Positions 22,005 through 33,221 are shown, counted from the stretch's first letter. The stretch: DNA of 64,000 nucleotides from Tillandsia leiboldiana (GCA_029204045.2 CM055065.1:16254251-16318250), one strand, 5' to 3'. Notes: a model not told the origin generated them from the sequence alone. Translations and numbers: made by a program.

Positions 22005-22231
22005 TGTTACGGAATTTGAGTTGGCGTAGTTTCGTGAAAGTTTCAAGTCCTGAAGATTGAAGGTGAAGAAAGTTGAATCATTTAACTCAATCTCAAGAAA
22101 GAAGAATTCAAAAGGATCAGGTATGTTTAACTAAAGAATTTGTGTGATCCGAATACTTCTTGTAGTGTAGAAACACTTGGAAGAATCTTTCATTGCATAA
22201 AAATCAAAAACTGGACTTGGGACATGTTCAG

Positions 22232-22512
22232 GATCCGGATCAGGCTGTTCGATCCGGATCCCGAAGGTGGTTCGTTCATACATCGTCGCAATCCGGATCG
22301 TAGTCTCTTGATCCGGATCCCGAACGTTGAGTTTACCATCTACCTTGAACGATCCGGATCTTGCTTCGCAATCCGGATCCCGAACGTTGATGTTTGGTGA
22401 ACTGTATGAACGATCCGGATCGTAGTTACATGATCCGGATCCCGAACCTTCATTTTTCTGGAATTGGCTGTTTCGTTATGACGATCCGGATCTCAGTTAT
22501 CACGATCCGGAT
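22232..22512 (+). promoter_or_regulatory. Paired GATCCGGATC array (3' LTR)
   Basis: Ten palindromes, eight exact and two with A at the first position (22290 and 22370), in five pairs with members 19 or 20 bp apart, about two helical turns. Confidence 0.78.
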
Positions 22513-22861
22513 CGCCGTCCGTAAAATTTCAGAAATGGCAGGTTTTTGATTCTTATCTCCTTCCTAGGGTTTCTAACCTATAAATAGACCCTATGTCTTT
22601 CTTTCTAGGGTCAATCCACATAGCCGTCATTTTCATGTATCATCTTATACGGCTATAGATCCACATATAGAGAAGAAAGGAAATCATTAGAGAATACTCT
22701 ATGTTTCTTCATCTATATTGATTAGTTTGATTCTAGGTTTTCATACTCACATCTTGAGTTGAATCAAACTAATGAATACTTAGATGGTATTTCCGATCTA
22801 TCTTTGATCTAAGTATTCGGCGGATCATCACCACCCAAAAACAACGATTACCCCAAAATCG

Positions 22862-23047
22862 GCGCGTGGATTCGCGTGTCCTTGTGGATTCAAGGTTCAT
22901 TCGCTCTCGTGGATTCGGAGCGAGGCACGTTCGTGGATTCGAAGGGTGCTATTGGGTGAAGACCGTGGATTCGGTCGGACGTCGTGGATTCGACGTTGGA
23001 CGCCGTGGATTCGGCGTTGGGCGCAGATCGTGGATTCGAGAAGCGTC
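22862..23047 (+). other. Array of eight GTGGATTC hairpins (3' LTR)
   Basis: Identical to 12445-12630 across all eight hairpins. The first core is at 22866 and the last at 23030. Confidence 0.85.
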
Positions 23048-23340
23048 TGGAGCGAGCGGAGAAGATCCTCTAGGAGCGTATGGAAAAGGTTGAGTCGTAA
23101 GTGTGTACGGTAAATCACCTTGTACGTGTTTTAATTCTAGTGGATTTCTGCCGTGTTATCGGTCCCGTGGTTTTTTACTCCGGTGATGGAGTTTTCCACG
23201 TAAAAATCTTGCGAGTTATTTTCATTTCCGCATTGGGTTTTTTATCGCAACGATTTTTGAGTGTTTATACGTTTACACCTATTCACCGCCCTCTAGGTGT
23301 TTCTTCCCCTATTTAGATCCGTATTATATACGACCCAACA

Positions 23341-23345
23341 CCCTA
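23341..23345. repeat. Target-site duplication of Copia-2 (right copy, CCCTA)
   Basis: Matches 11592-11596. The Gypsy-1 LTR resumes immediately after it. Confidence 0.96.
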
Positions 23346-25832
23346 GTGGGTAAAACCTCAACTCTGACGCACCCACTAGGACTACTCGAGGCAACAAGAA
23401 AGAACAGTGGTAAGCTATAAAGGCTGCTGAAAAAGAAACTATCACCACTATGCCACTAAATGCCATGTAGCATGAAATGACTGTATGAAACAATACCAAA
23501 CATGCCTGCCTGAAATAACTCAGTCTTGTGTCACTAGTAAAACTGGTACTGCCTGCTGTGCCTTGCCAAATCGGGTATGCTGGCCAATGCGTAACACCGA
23601 TAGGGGATAGTTGCCAAATCGGGTATGCTTAACACCGATAGGGGATAGTTGTCTCCAAGACTCTAAGCATGTCTGCAACACACTCCGGAGTGGCACTCGA
23701 GTGGAGCGACCCACACGAGTAAAATATCTCAGTAATAAGTATCAGAAGTGCCATAAACAGCAGGTCACCGCAATACCCCACAAATCCATAATCTAATGCA
23801 ATACCCCACAAATCCCTAATATCTGGTCGACCCCTACTGTCCGCGGTCACCGCAATACCCCACAAATCCATAATCTAATGCAATCTCGACTACACTATCC
23901 CAAACCCCTGCTCACACTTGAGCAACAAGCCTCTGGATGCACAGGACAATAATGAAACATATACAAATCCTAAGATGATAGTGTAGCAATAAATAGTGGC
24001 TAACCGGATGAGCAAGAAAGCATGCAATTATTTAAAAGCTGTAGAAAAGTGTCAAATATTATTTTAAAAAGATTGATTGTTATAAAAGTTATTTGCATGC
24101 GAGATTATAGCCTTTGTCCCAAACACAGTGTCCCAATATAAGTCATCATATAATTTGTGGGGTTATATTAAATTTTAGGAGAGTTCGTCCCAGCGGTTCT
24201 CATCAATTGTCCTGTTAGTTGTCCTGTTAGTAGTCCTGTTAGTAGTCCTGTTAGTTGTCCCAATGGTTCACATCAATTGTCATATTAGTTTGTCCCAATT
24301 GTTCTCATTAATTGTCATATTAGTTTGTCCCAATTGTTCTCATCAATTAAATTTTAGGGGAGTTCCAGTAATCCCAGTGAGCTTGTCAAAAAAATGAGGT
24401 AAGCAACAACCGCCCACCTCGAGCAGCTCAAACTACACCCCAGGTAGTCTCTTGGTTGTCCACAATCCTCAAATCCTGCAAATCAACGCACCCGGTATAA
24501 ATGCAAATCCCAAAAAGCACAAAATATGCTGTTTTTCAAACAGCACAGGAAAAGAGGAGTTTTTCACCTCTATACAGTGCTTAGGAAAATCCAGAAAAAT
24601 TACGGTTGCGTTCCTCGCGAAGAGTAGATCAAAATCGACTCTTTAAACACCTTGATCTGATGCTCCTACGCCAAGATAAAAATCGGAGAAGTTGACACTG
24701 TCCAGAAATTTCTGCAGCAAAAAGGGGGGTCAAAGAGCCCTCGGGAAACGTGCCAAAAGTATGAAATGGAGCAAAGTGATCAACACGGAAATCGAAGCCT
24801 TACCTCTTAGGAACGCGCTGTCGTGAAAATCGTCTAAAAATTCCTCCTGGTTAGCACTCAGGGAATTTCCGACGGAACTGCGACGGGAAATGGGCCTAAA
24901 AAGAAAACCGTCGCAGTGCGCCGCGTCGCAGATAACTTACTAACTGTAACTCCAGAAATTCTGGAATTTGGAGGAGAGAGAGAAGAGAGAGAGGAAGAAC
25001 TTTTGTAGAGGGCTCAAACTGAGATTCTCTCTCTAGAGCTCGGATTTCGAGGTGGGGAATGAGAGGGATGGGGATGCTATTTATAATGGGCCAAGGGAAT
25101 CTTGGGCTCCACACCGGATCCGGATCCGAACAGGAAACACCGAAATTGGCCAACCAGGGTGCGCCAAGTGTCCACATAACAGGGAACAGCCTGTGCAAGC
25201 CCAATCAAAAACTGCCACGTGTCCACGTGGTGCACGTGGTTGCTCCGCGCTCTGGGTTTTTCGGATCCTGTCAGCCAATAGGGGAGCGCCACGTGTCACC
25301 TTCCCACGTGTTTCTAGAAGCCGACCAACCAATCGGGAGCCGCCACGTGGCACGGGGGGTATTCGGTGCTCCCGGTGCACGCCAGGCCCATGGACCGCGC
25401 ACCCCTGCCCCCTGCCCGCGCCTGCCCGCGCTGCCCGCGCCGCGCGCCGCCGCCCTCTGCCGCTGTGCCGCCGCTGCGCCGCTGCCCGCCGCCGTGCGCC
25501 GCCGCCCGCCGCCGCTCGCCGGTCGCCGGAACAGTAATTCCGGCGGCCGGGGTTACTGTTCCGGCGTGAACAGTACCGTGGTGCCGAAAAATTAAAGTAA
25601 ATATACCGTTTCGATCGTTTTCGCGCGCTGAGTCCAAATACGACGTCCATTTCGCCAAATTCTCATCCGAAATTTTACCGAAAGCTCCCGAAAAATCCCA
25701 TTTGCTCCGATTTTTGCGCAGAGTCTATATTAAATGTCCAATTTTGATTCTACAAGCTCCGTTGCACTATATAAGCTCTCCGCAGTCACTGTTTAATGTT
25801 GCACAGTTCCTGCGGGAGTCCGGATCATCACA
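23346..25832 (-). repeat. Gypsy-1 left (3') LTR, second part
   Basis: Continues the LTR after Copia-2 and ends catcaca at 25832. Inside are a tandem duplication (caaatcgggtatgct blocks, 23569-23650), a short-unit repeat (gtcctgttagt, about 24207-24260, plus longer related units to 24345), a minus-strand TATA box (25077-25086), G-boxes (about 25210-25350) and a GC-rich tract (25390-25530). Relative to the right LTR, a block at 23764-23820 is replaced by a copy of sequence from 23846-23883. Confidence 0.93.
25077..25086 (-). promoter_or_regulatory. Gypsy-1 TATA box in left LTR
   Basis: TTATAAATAG on the minus strand, equivalent to 33222-33231 in the right LTR. Confidence 0.65.
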
Positions 25833-25844
25833 TCCTCCCCCACT
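25833..25844 (-). other. Gypsy-1 polypurine tract
   Basis: AGTGGGGGAGGA on the minus strand, immediately beside the left LTR. This confirms that the left LTR is the 3' LTR. Confidence 0.9.
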
Positions 25845-25884
25845 AAAAGAGTTTTGTCCTCGAAACGAGACTAAACAATAATCC

Positions 25885-27093
25885 TCAGTCCGATGTCTCA
25901 AATAAGTAGGGGTGGGCATCCCTCATCTCCGACTCGAGCTCCCATGTAGCCTCGCGCTCGTCATGATTGCTCCATTGGATCTTCACATAGGGAATGGCCC
26001 GACTGCGTAATTCTCTCACCTCTCGATCCAGAACTCGCAGTGGGCGTTCTTCATACCTCAAATCCTCGCCGATCTCAAGCGGTGTGAAGTCGATGACGTG
26101 CGATGGGTCGAAGATATACTTCCTCAAAGTAGAAACATGAAATACATCATGGACACCAGCAAGCCTTGGAGGAAGTGCGAGTCGGTAGACAACTGGCCCG
26201 ATACGCCCCAATACCTCAAAGGGTCCAATGTATCGGGGGCTAAGCTTTCCACGAATGCCGAATCTCCTGATTCCTTTGGACGGCAAGACTTTCAGGAATA
26301 CATGATCTCCAACATGAAATTCTAAGTCTCGTCGCCGAACATCGGCATAACTCCTCTGTCGGCTTTGGGCGGTCTGAAGATGCTTTCGAATCACTCGGAC
26401 CTTCTCCTCTGCCTCTATCAATACATCTGGTCCCAAGGTCCGCCTCTCGCCCACGTCACTCCAATAAAGCGGTGATCGACACTTGCGTCCATACAACGCT
26501 TCAAACGGAGCCATCTGAATGCTCGCTTGAAAGCTATTATTGTACGCGAATTCAGCCAAAGATAAATGCCGAATCCACCCTCCGCCGAAATCCAGGACGC
26601 AAGCCCTCAACATGTCCTCCAGGATTTGTATAGTCCGCTCTGACTGCCCATCAGTCTGCGGATGAAAAGCCGTACTGAACCTGAGTTGAGTCCCCAAGGT
26701 TGTCTGCAAACTCATCCAGAAACGCGAAACAAACCTCGGGTCTCTATCTGATACAATGGAGGCTGGTACTCCATGTAATCTAACTATCTCATCTAGATAT
26801 AGCTGGGCTAGTCGCTCAAGTGGCCACGTAGTCTGCATGGGCAGAAAGTGCGCCGACTTGGTAAGTCTATCTACAACTACCCAGATAGCGTCTGCTCCTC
26901 CCTGTGCCCTTGGCAATCCGACCACGAAATCCATCGTAATGTGGTCCCATTTCCACTCGGGAATTGGGAGACTTTGTAACTTGCCAGCTGGCACTCGATG
27001 CTCAGCTTTCACCTGCTGACAAGTTAAACACTGAGCCACAAATCTCCCAATATCCCTCTTCATGCCTTTCCACCAGAAGTGTGCCTTGAGGTC
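25885..27093 (-). CDS. pol: Gypsy-1 pol C-terminal part: integrase with chromodomain
   Basis: The minus-strand frame is open from about 27093 (first ATG 27063) to the stop at 25885. It starts in the zinc finger (MKRDIGRFVAQCLTCQQVKAEH). The DDE core follows (HITMDFVVGL, VSDRDPRF, then HPQTDGQSERTIQILEDMLR), then the FEALYGRKCRSPLYW block and a C-terminal chromodomain-like stretch (YVKIQWSNHDEREATWELE). Chromodomains of Tekay/Del elements direct integration to heterochromatin. It is separated from the upstream frame by a small deletion near 27096 inside the zinc-finger region. By alignment to Gypsy-3 (near 43300) about 7 bases are missing. The family normally has one polyprotein. Confidence 0.93.
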   Translation of the reverse strand, partial: DLKAHFWWKGMKRDIGRFVAQCLTCQQVKAEHRVPAGKLQSLPIPEWKWDHITMDFVVGLPRAQGGADAIWVVVDRLTKSAHFLPMQTTWPLERLAQLYLDEIVRLHGVPASIVSDRDPRFVSRFWMSLQTTLGTQLRFSTAFHPQTDGQSERTIQILEDMLRACVLDFGGGWIRHLSLAEFAYNNSFQASIQMAPFEALYGRKCRSPLYWSDVGERRTLGPDVLIEAEEKVRVIRKHLQTAQSRQRSYADVRRRDLEFHVGDHVFLKVLPSKGIRRFGIRGKLSPRYIGPFEVLGRIGPVVYRLALPPRLAGVHDVFHVSTLRKYIFDPSHVIDFTPLEIGEDLRYEERPLRVLDREVRELRSRAIPYVKIQWSNHDEREATWELESEMRDAHPYLFETSD

Positions 27094-30000
27094 ATCTTAG
27101 TCCCACCAGGATGTAGGGTATAAGGTGTATAATGGGCCTCTCGCAATATCTGCTCTCTGATCTCCGCATCTATTGGCACACATGCTCGGTCTCTGTACCT
27201 TAGTACTCCCGAAGCATCTATTGTAAAGTCCCCTGACTGATCACTCGGAGTTTGATCTCTAATCCTGGTCAAGTGGGGATCTTCACTCTGTTTCTCCCTG
27301 ATCCTGTCCAGCAGAGTGGGCTGCAAGACTAAAGATGTCAGCCTAGCAGAGACCCCAGGGGACACAACCTCTATCTTGAGCCGTCTCATTTCCTCTAATA
27401 GCGGTGCCTGGTCTGTGATTAACATAGACAAACTTTGCACCGCCCTCCTACTCAAGGCATCAGCGACCACATTAGCCTTGCCTGGGTGGTAGAGAATATC
27501 TACATCATAATCCTTTAATAGCTCTAACCACCTACGTTGCCTCAAATTCAGCTCCTTTTGCGTGAACAGGTATTTTAGGCTCTTGTGGTCGGTGTAGATT
27601 TCACAATGCTCCCCATACAGATAATGGCGCCAGAGCTTTAGCGCAAACACTACAGCTGCAAGCTCCAAGTCATGGGTAGGGTAATTTTTCTCATATTCTT
27701 TGAGTTGTCTAGATGCATATGCAATTACCCTCCCTTCCCGCATCAACACACAACCGAGTCCACTGTGTGATGCGTCGCTGTAGATCACATATCCTTTTCC
27801 CATAACAGGAAGGGAAAGGATAGGAGCGGTCATCAGTCTATTCTTCAGCTCCTCAAAGCTCCTTTGACAGTCCTCACTCCAGATAAACTTCACTCCCTTA
27901 CGCGTCAAGCGAGTGAGGGGTGTGGAGAGCTTCGCAAAGCCTTCCACAAACCGACGGTAATACCCAGCTAAACCCATAAAGCTACGTACCTCAGAAACCG
28001 TCGTCGGTCGGGGCCAATCACGGACTGCCTCAATCTTTGCTGGGTCTACTGCCACACCTGCGGCGGAAATCACATGGCCTAAGAAGACTACCTCCCGAAG
28101 CCAAAACTCGCACTTTGCTAGCTTGGCAAACAACTTCTTCTCTCGCAGAAGTTGCAGCACAATCCTTAAGTGCTCCTCATGCTCAGCATCACTTCGGGAG
28201 TAGACCAAGATATCATCAATGAACACCACCACGAACTGGTCCAAATAAGGTCGGAAGATCCGGTTCATCAAATCCATGAACGCGGCAGGGGCATTAGTTA
28301 GCCCAAAAGGCATAACTGTAAATTCATAATGCCCATACCGTGATCTAAATGCCGTTTTCGGAATATCCTCGGCCTTTACTTTCAACTGGTGGTAACCGGA
28401 TCGTAGATCTATCTTAGAGAAGACACAAGACCCTTGCAGCTGATCAAAAAGATCATCGATGCGCGGCAAAGGGTACTTGTTCTTGATGGTCACTTTATTT
28501 AATTCCCTATAGTCCACACACAATCGAAGTGACCCATCCTTCTTTTTCACGAATAGCACCGGCGCTCCCCAAGGCGACACACTCGGCCTAATAAAGCCCT
28601 TGTCCATCAAATCCTGGAGTTGCGCCTTAAGCTCTCGCAGCTCAGCCGGTGCCATCCGGTAAGGAGCCTTTGAGATTGGCGCAGTTCCCGGAACTACGTC
28701 AATCACAAACTCAATCTCCCTATCTGGCGGCATGCTAGTCAGCTCAGGTGGAAAAACATCCGGGAACTCGCGGGCAATAGGGATATCCCCGAGTCCCGGT
28801 GCCGCCGTAGGCCCTTCAACAACACTAGCCAAAAAGGCTACACATCCTCGATGGATCATCTGCCTCGCTCGGGAAGTCGAAACCATAGAGGCAAAGAAAG
28901 CACTCTGACATCCTCGGTATACCAACATTTCCTGGTCTGGCTCTCTAAAAGTGACGGTCCTCGCGGCACAATCAATGGTCGCAAAATACCGAGCCAGCCA
29001 GTCCATCCCGAGGACCACATCGAAGTCCTTCAATTGTCTCAGGACCAACAGGTCTGCTGGCATAATCCAGGACTCGATTTGCATCGGGCAGGACCAACAA
29101 CACTCCTCTACGTGCAAGGTGTGATCGGGAATCTGAACCTTTCGTGCACGTGGCAAAAGTCCTACCACTATCCCATGTAATGATGCAAATGATTTACTAA
29201 TAAAAGAATGCGATGCTCCAGTATCAAATAATGTACGAGTCCTAATGCCAGAAAGTAAGGTGATACCTGCCACCACGTGATCTGCTGCCGAAGAGTCCTC
29301 TACCTGCGCAGCATATACTCGCCCACTCTGGGCTGGAGGGCGATACTCCGTGGGATAGGAAGAAGATGGCCTGCTTGCTGGAGCATATAGCCGCTGAGCC
29401 GTCGACCGTTGCTGAGACGAAGAAGGAGCAGATGCTGAAGAAGGAGCCGTCGATGGTGCATATGGGCAAGTAGCTCGGACGTGGCCAGACTGTCCACATC
29501 TATAGCAGCGACCAAACCTCAGATCACAAGTATCAGAGGTATGCTGTCCCTGACAGAAAATGCACCTAACCGTAGCCTGGGGCTGCCTCGCCTGCTGCCT
29601 CTGTCGCGGAGGCCCTTGCTGCCGCGACTGCGATCTCTGTTGATGCGAATGCTGTTGCTGCTGATGCTGCGGTGGTCTCTGGGATCCACCAGGCCCTCGC
29701 CGCTCAGAACGCCCGCGGCCGGAAAACTGAGGCCGTGGCGGTCGTGGCGGCCTCCAAGAACTGGCCTGTCCTCCGTCGTCCTGCGCTGGTCGCTTCCTGT
29801 CTGCGCCTTGAGCGACCAGGCCCCCACGTCTGGCGACGACGTGGTCTCCCCTCTCAACCCACTGGGCATGCTCTGCTGCCTCCTCCAAGGTTTGTAGTCT
29901 CTGGGCATGCACCAGAGTATAGATCTCTGGGCGCAGGCCAGACTCAAAGAGCTCCACCTGGTGCGGTCCATCCCTGGCGACGTAAGGTACGCAGTTGAGT

Positions 30001-30695
30001 AACCGCGTGAACTCCTGAAAGTAGTCCAATGCTGTCCGGTCGCCTTGCTGAAGATTCTTCAGATCATCTTCCAGCTTTTTCTTCATACTCGTGGAAAAGT
30101 ACGTATCCAGAATCATCCTCTTGAATTCTGACCAGGGTAGCTGTCGAGTGATCTGAAATTCCAGGGGCTCCACCCGACGCCACCATGCATCAGCATCCCC
30201 GTCTAAACAGTGTACAGCCATATGCACCCTGTACTTCTGGTCAATGAAGAAGTCCCGGAATAACTTCTCCATTGACGAAAGCCAAGTCCCGATCTCCCAC
30301 GGCTGAGTATTCCGCCCTGAAAACCTGGGCGGTCCCCGCTTAGAGAACTGAGTAAGTTTGTCAGCAATCTCCTGCTCCTCCACAGGAGTCAATGGTCGGA
30401 TTGCTCCCTGAGCAACAGGGGATGCCGTGGTCACCGGTCCAACTGGGGAAGCCACAGCAGGGGAGGGTGGTACGGGAGAACTCTCAGGGGGTGCAACAAC
30501 AGGCTGCGCCCTCTGTTCTAACATCTGCGTTAGCCGACCCATGGCCTCCTCCTGACGCCGCACGGCCTCTGACATCTGGGCCATCTGAGCCTGAAGCTCC
30601 TGCACCTCACTCTGCTGGCCCTGCTCGGACTCCTCCGGCTCGGGCTCAGAGGAAGAAGGCTGCGAACGCGTCAACATTCTACGTTGCGGAGGCAT
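27060..30695 (-). CDS. gag-pol: Gypsy-1 gag-pol: Gag, protease, RT, RNase H
   Basis: The start was chosen at ATG 30695 (MPPQRRMLTRSQ); the frame is open 11 codons further upstream, from a GTG. Counted from that GTG, the order is a coiled region at 40-70, a Gag core at about 140-290, an Arg/Gln-rich linker, a CCHC knuckle (CYRCGQSGHVRATC, 408-421), protease (DTGA, 502-505), RT at about 690-870 with FIDDIL at 836-841, and RNase H from about 982 (YSDASHSGLG) to about 1100. The frame ends at 27060, just after the first part of the integrase zinc finger, because of a small deletion near 27096. All catalytic motifs inspected are present. This is the best-preserved Gypsy ORF in the window. Confidence 0.95.
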   Translation of the reverse strand: MPPQRRMLTRSQPSSSEPEPEESEQGQQSEVQELQAQMAQMSEAVRRQEEAMGRLTQMLEQRAQPVVAPPESSPVPPSPAVASPVGPVTTASPVAQGAIRPLTPVEEQEIADKLTQFSKRGPPRFSGRNTQPWEIGTWLSSMEKLFRDFFIDQKYRVHMAVHCLDGDADAWWRRVEPLEFQITRQLPWSEFKRMILDTYFSTSMKKKLEDDLKNLQQGDRTALDYFQEFTRLLNCVPYVARDGPHQVELFESGLRPEIYTLVHAQRLQTLEEAAEHAQWVERGDHVVARRGGLVAQGADRKRPAQDDGGQASSWRPPRPPRPQFSGRGRSERRGPGGSQRPPQHQQQQHSHQQRSQSRQQGPPRQRQQARQPQATVRCIFCQGQHTSDTCDLRFGRCYRCGQSGHVRATCPYAPSTAPSSASAPSSSQQRSTAQRLYAPASRPSSSYPTEYRPPAQSGRVYAAQVEDSSAADHVVAGITLLSGIRTRTLFDTGASHSFISKSFASLHGIVVGLLPRARKVQIPDHTLHVEECCWSCPMQIESWIMPADLLVLRQLKDFDVVLGMDWLARYFATIDCAARTVTFREPDQEMLVYRGCQSAFFASMVSTSRARQMIHRGCVAFLASVVEGPTAAPGLGDIPIAREFPDVFPPELTSMPPDREIEFVIDVVPGTAPISKAPYRMAPAELRELKAQLQDLMDKGFIRPSVSPWGAPVLFVKKKDGSLRLCVDYRELNKVTIKNKYPLPRIDDLFDQLQGSCVFSKIDLRSGYHQLKVKAEDIPKTAFRSRYGHYEFTVMPFGLTNAPAAFMDLMNRIFRPYLDQFVVVFIDDILVYSRSDAEHEEHLRIVLQLLREKKLFAKLAKCEFWLREVVFLGHVISAAGVAVDPAKIEAVRDWPRPTTVSEVRSFMGLAGYYRRFVEGFAKLSTPLTRLTRKGVKFIWSEDCQRSFEELKNRLMTAPILSLPVMGKGYVIYSDASHSGLGCVLMREGRVIAYASRQLKEYEKNYPTHDLELAAVVFALKLWRHYLYGEHCEIYTDHKSLKYLFTQKELNLRQRRWLELLKDYDVDILYHPGKANVVADALSRRAVQSLSMLITDQAPLLEEMRRLKIEVVSPGVSARLTSLVLQPTLLDRIREKQSEDPHLTRIRDQTPSDQSGDFTIDASGVLRYRDRACVPIDAEIREQILREAHYTPYTLHPGGTKMTSRHTSGGKA

Positions 30696-30967
30696 CCTAC
30701 CACAAGAAACCACACTCAGTATCATCACCCCACACGACCCAATCTAGCGAAAGTTAAAGACATTCTCCTATTTCTGTGACTTTATGTTGTCTGCAGCCAA
30801 CATAACAGTCTACCAGAAGTAGGCTATGTCGATCCCTCTTCCTTCATTGGAAGAGTTAAATAAGTAACACAACGACTTCCGCAAAGTTGTCACGTCTCTC
30901 GCACCCTATCATCCTAGGGTCTGCCAAAAGCCTAGGGTTTCCTAAGTCCCAACTGACCTATCCCTAA
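30696..30967 (-). other. Gypsy-1 untranslated leader
   Basis: About 270 bp between the primer-binding site and gag, with no ORF of interest. It shares the block tatgttgtctgcagccaaca with Gypsy-2. Confidence 0.75.
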
Positions 30968-30979
30968 GCTCTGATACCA
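30968..30979 (-). other. Gypsy-1 primer-binding site
   Basis: gctctgatacca, complementary in element orientation to initiator tRNA-Met, 8 bp from the right LTR. Confidence 0.94.
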
Positions 30980-33221
30980 ACTTAATCTGTCATGCCCCAG
31001 AACCCGGGCTCGCCAACAGATCCGCCGTGCACACGGGATTTCCCGCGTACACGAAGCACTAGTAACCTGATCCGATATAATATGAACAATAAAAGAGCAT
31101 AATACAGAGCTGAAGTAGAAGAACCACATAGTATCTCAGACTGGAACTACAAATAAAGCTGTAATAAGTACAATAATCTCCCAGCTCACCAAAATAATAC
31201 AGTCAGCTGGCCAGCGCCAGACCCAAAATACCACAGTCTGAGTAAAGAGTACAATATCTGTCTAATATCCACTCTCAGTCTCACAGGAGATCTATCTACT
31301 CAGCGATCCCCTTACCTTTATCAGCTGCCGATGGCCTAGCAACTCCCGCAGACGACTCTGCAAAATAAGAAGAAGAAAGAGAGAAACAACAATGGGGGTG
31401 AGAACTACCAGATAAACCAGTAGCCTCCCCTAGTGGGTAAAACCTCAACTCTGACGCACCCACTAGGACTACTCGAGGCAACAAGAAAGAACAGTGGTAA
31501 GCTATAAAGGCTGCTGAAAAAGAAACTATCACCACTATGCCTCTAAATGCCATGTAGCATGAAATGACTGTATGAAACAATACCAAACACGCCTGCCTGA
31601 AATAACTCAGTCTTGTGTCACTAGTAAAACTGGTACTGCCTGGTGTGCCTTGCCAAATCGGGTATGCTAGCCAATGCGTAACACCGATAGGGGATAGTTG
31701 CCAAATCGGGTATGCTTAACACCGATAGGGGATAGTTGTCTCCAAGACTCTAAGCATGTCTGCAACACACTCCGGAGTGGCACTCGAGTGGAGCGACCCA
31801 CACGAGTAAAATATCTCAGTAATAAGTATCAGAAGTGCCATAAACAGCAGGACTGGATCATGACTATGATCAAAGTGGAAAAAAACTATCCACTAAAGAA
31901 AACCCGATCCTCAGCTGATGCAAAATAGACCAGACTCATCCCCAATCTGATGCAAGGATAAATATCTGGTCGACCCCTACTGTCCGCGGTCACCGCAATA
32001 CCCCACAAATCCATAATCTAATGCAATCTCGACTACACTATCCCAAACCCCTGCTCACACTTGAGCAACAAGCCTCTGGATGCACAGGACAACAATGAAA
32101 CATGTACAAATCCTAAGATGATAGTGTAGCAATAAATAGTGGCTAACCGGATGAGCAAGAAAGCATGCAATTATTTAAAAGCTGTAGAAAAGTGTCAAAT
32201 ATTATTTTAAAAAGATTGATTGTTATAAAAGTTATTTGCATGCGAGATTATAGCCTTTGTCCCAAACACAGTGTCCCAATATAAGTCATCATATAATTTG
32301 TGGGGTTATATTAAATTTTAGGAGAGTTCGTCCCAGCGATTCTCATCAATTGTCCTGTTAGTTGTCCTGTTAGTAGTCCTGTTAGTTGTCCTGTTAGTTG
32401 TCCCAATGGTTCACATCAATTGTCATATTAGTTTGTCCCAATTGTTCTCATCAATTGTCATATTAGTTTGTCCCAATTGTTCTCATCAATTAAATTTTAG
32501 GGGAGTTCCAGTAATCCTAGTGAGCTTGTCAAAAAAATGAGGTAAGCAACAACCGCCCACCTCGAGCAGCTCAAACTACACCCCAGGTAGTCTCTTGGTT
32601 GTCCACAATCCTCAAATCCTGCAAATCAACGCTCCCGGTATAAATGCAAATCCCAAAAAGCACAAAATATGCTATTTTTCAAACAGCACTGGAAAAGAGG
32701 AGTTTTTCACCTCTATACAGTGCTCAGGAAAATCCAGAAAAATTACGGTTGCGTTCTTCGCGAAGAGTAGATCAAAATCGACTCTTTAAACACCTCGATC
32801 TGATGCTCCTACGCCAAGATAAAAATCGGAGAAGTTGACACTGTCCAGAAATTTCCGCAGCAAAAAGGGGGGTCAAAGAGGCCTAGGGAAACCTGCCAAA
32901 AGTACGAAATGGAGCAAAGTGATCAACACGGAAATCGAAGCCTTACCTCTTAGGAACGCGTTGTCGCAAAAATCGTCCAAAAATTCCTCCTGGTTAGCAC
33001 TCAGGGAATTTCCGACGGAACTGCGACGGGAAATGGGCCTAAAAAGAAAACCGTCGCAGTGCGCCGCGTCGCAGATAACTTACTAACTGTAACTCCAGAA
33101 ATTCTGGAATTTGGAGGAGAGAGAGAGAAGAGAGAGAAGAAGAACTTTTGTACAGGGCTCAAATGGAGATTCTCTGTCTAGAGCTCGGATTTCGAGGTGG
33201 GGAATGAGAGGGATAGGGATG

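Larger units (their letters stand above)
11597..23340 (+). mobile_element. Copia-2: complete SIRE-lineage Copia element with a third ORF
   Basis: This element is 11,744 bp and has 1.3-kb LTRs (TGTTACGG...CCAACA), a tRNA-Met primer-binding site, a polypurine tract directly before the 3' LTR and a 5-bp target duplication. The order gag, PR, INT, RT, RNase H is Copia. The large Gag with two knuckles and a coiled-coil, the great length and an extra ORF after pol mark the SIRE (Sirevirus) lineage. The LTRs are almost identical apart from small indels and a few substitutions, so insertion looks recent. It is nested in the left LTR of Gypsy-1. Confidence 0.96.
22005..23340 (+). repeat. Copia-2 3' LTR
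   Basis: 1336 bp, TGTTACGG to CCCAACA, followed by the target duplication cccta. Palindromes start at 22232, 22251, 22290, 22310, 22351, 22370, 22412, 22432, 22483 and 22503. The TATA box is at 22579-22587. An 8-bp stem (22620-22627 with 22649-22656) is intact here but mutated in the 5' LTR. The hairpin array is at 22862-23047. Confidence 0.96.

Noticed and set aside
25100..25650. Long overlapping frames of 100-190 codons on both strands in GC-rich LTR sequence
   Set aside because: They are Arg/Ala/Pro-rich low-complexity translations of a GC-rich tract, open in several frames at once, and recur only where LTRs recur (also 33200-33780, 36000-36580, 38200-38950, 45430-46100, 53490-54130, 55080-55550, 57630-58190, 59770-60530).
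26098..26325. Plus-strand frames across 25885-30728
   Set aside because: They are antisense shadows of the Gypsy-1 polyprotein.
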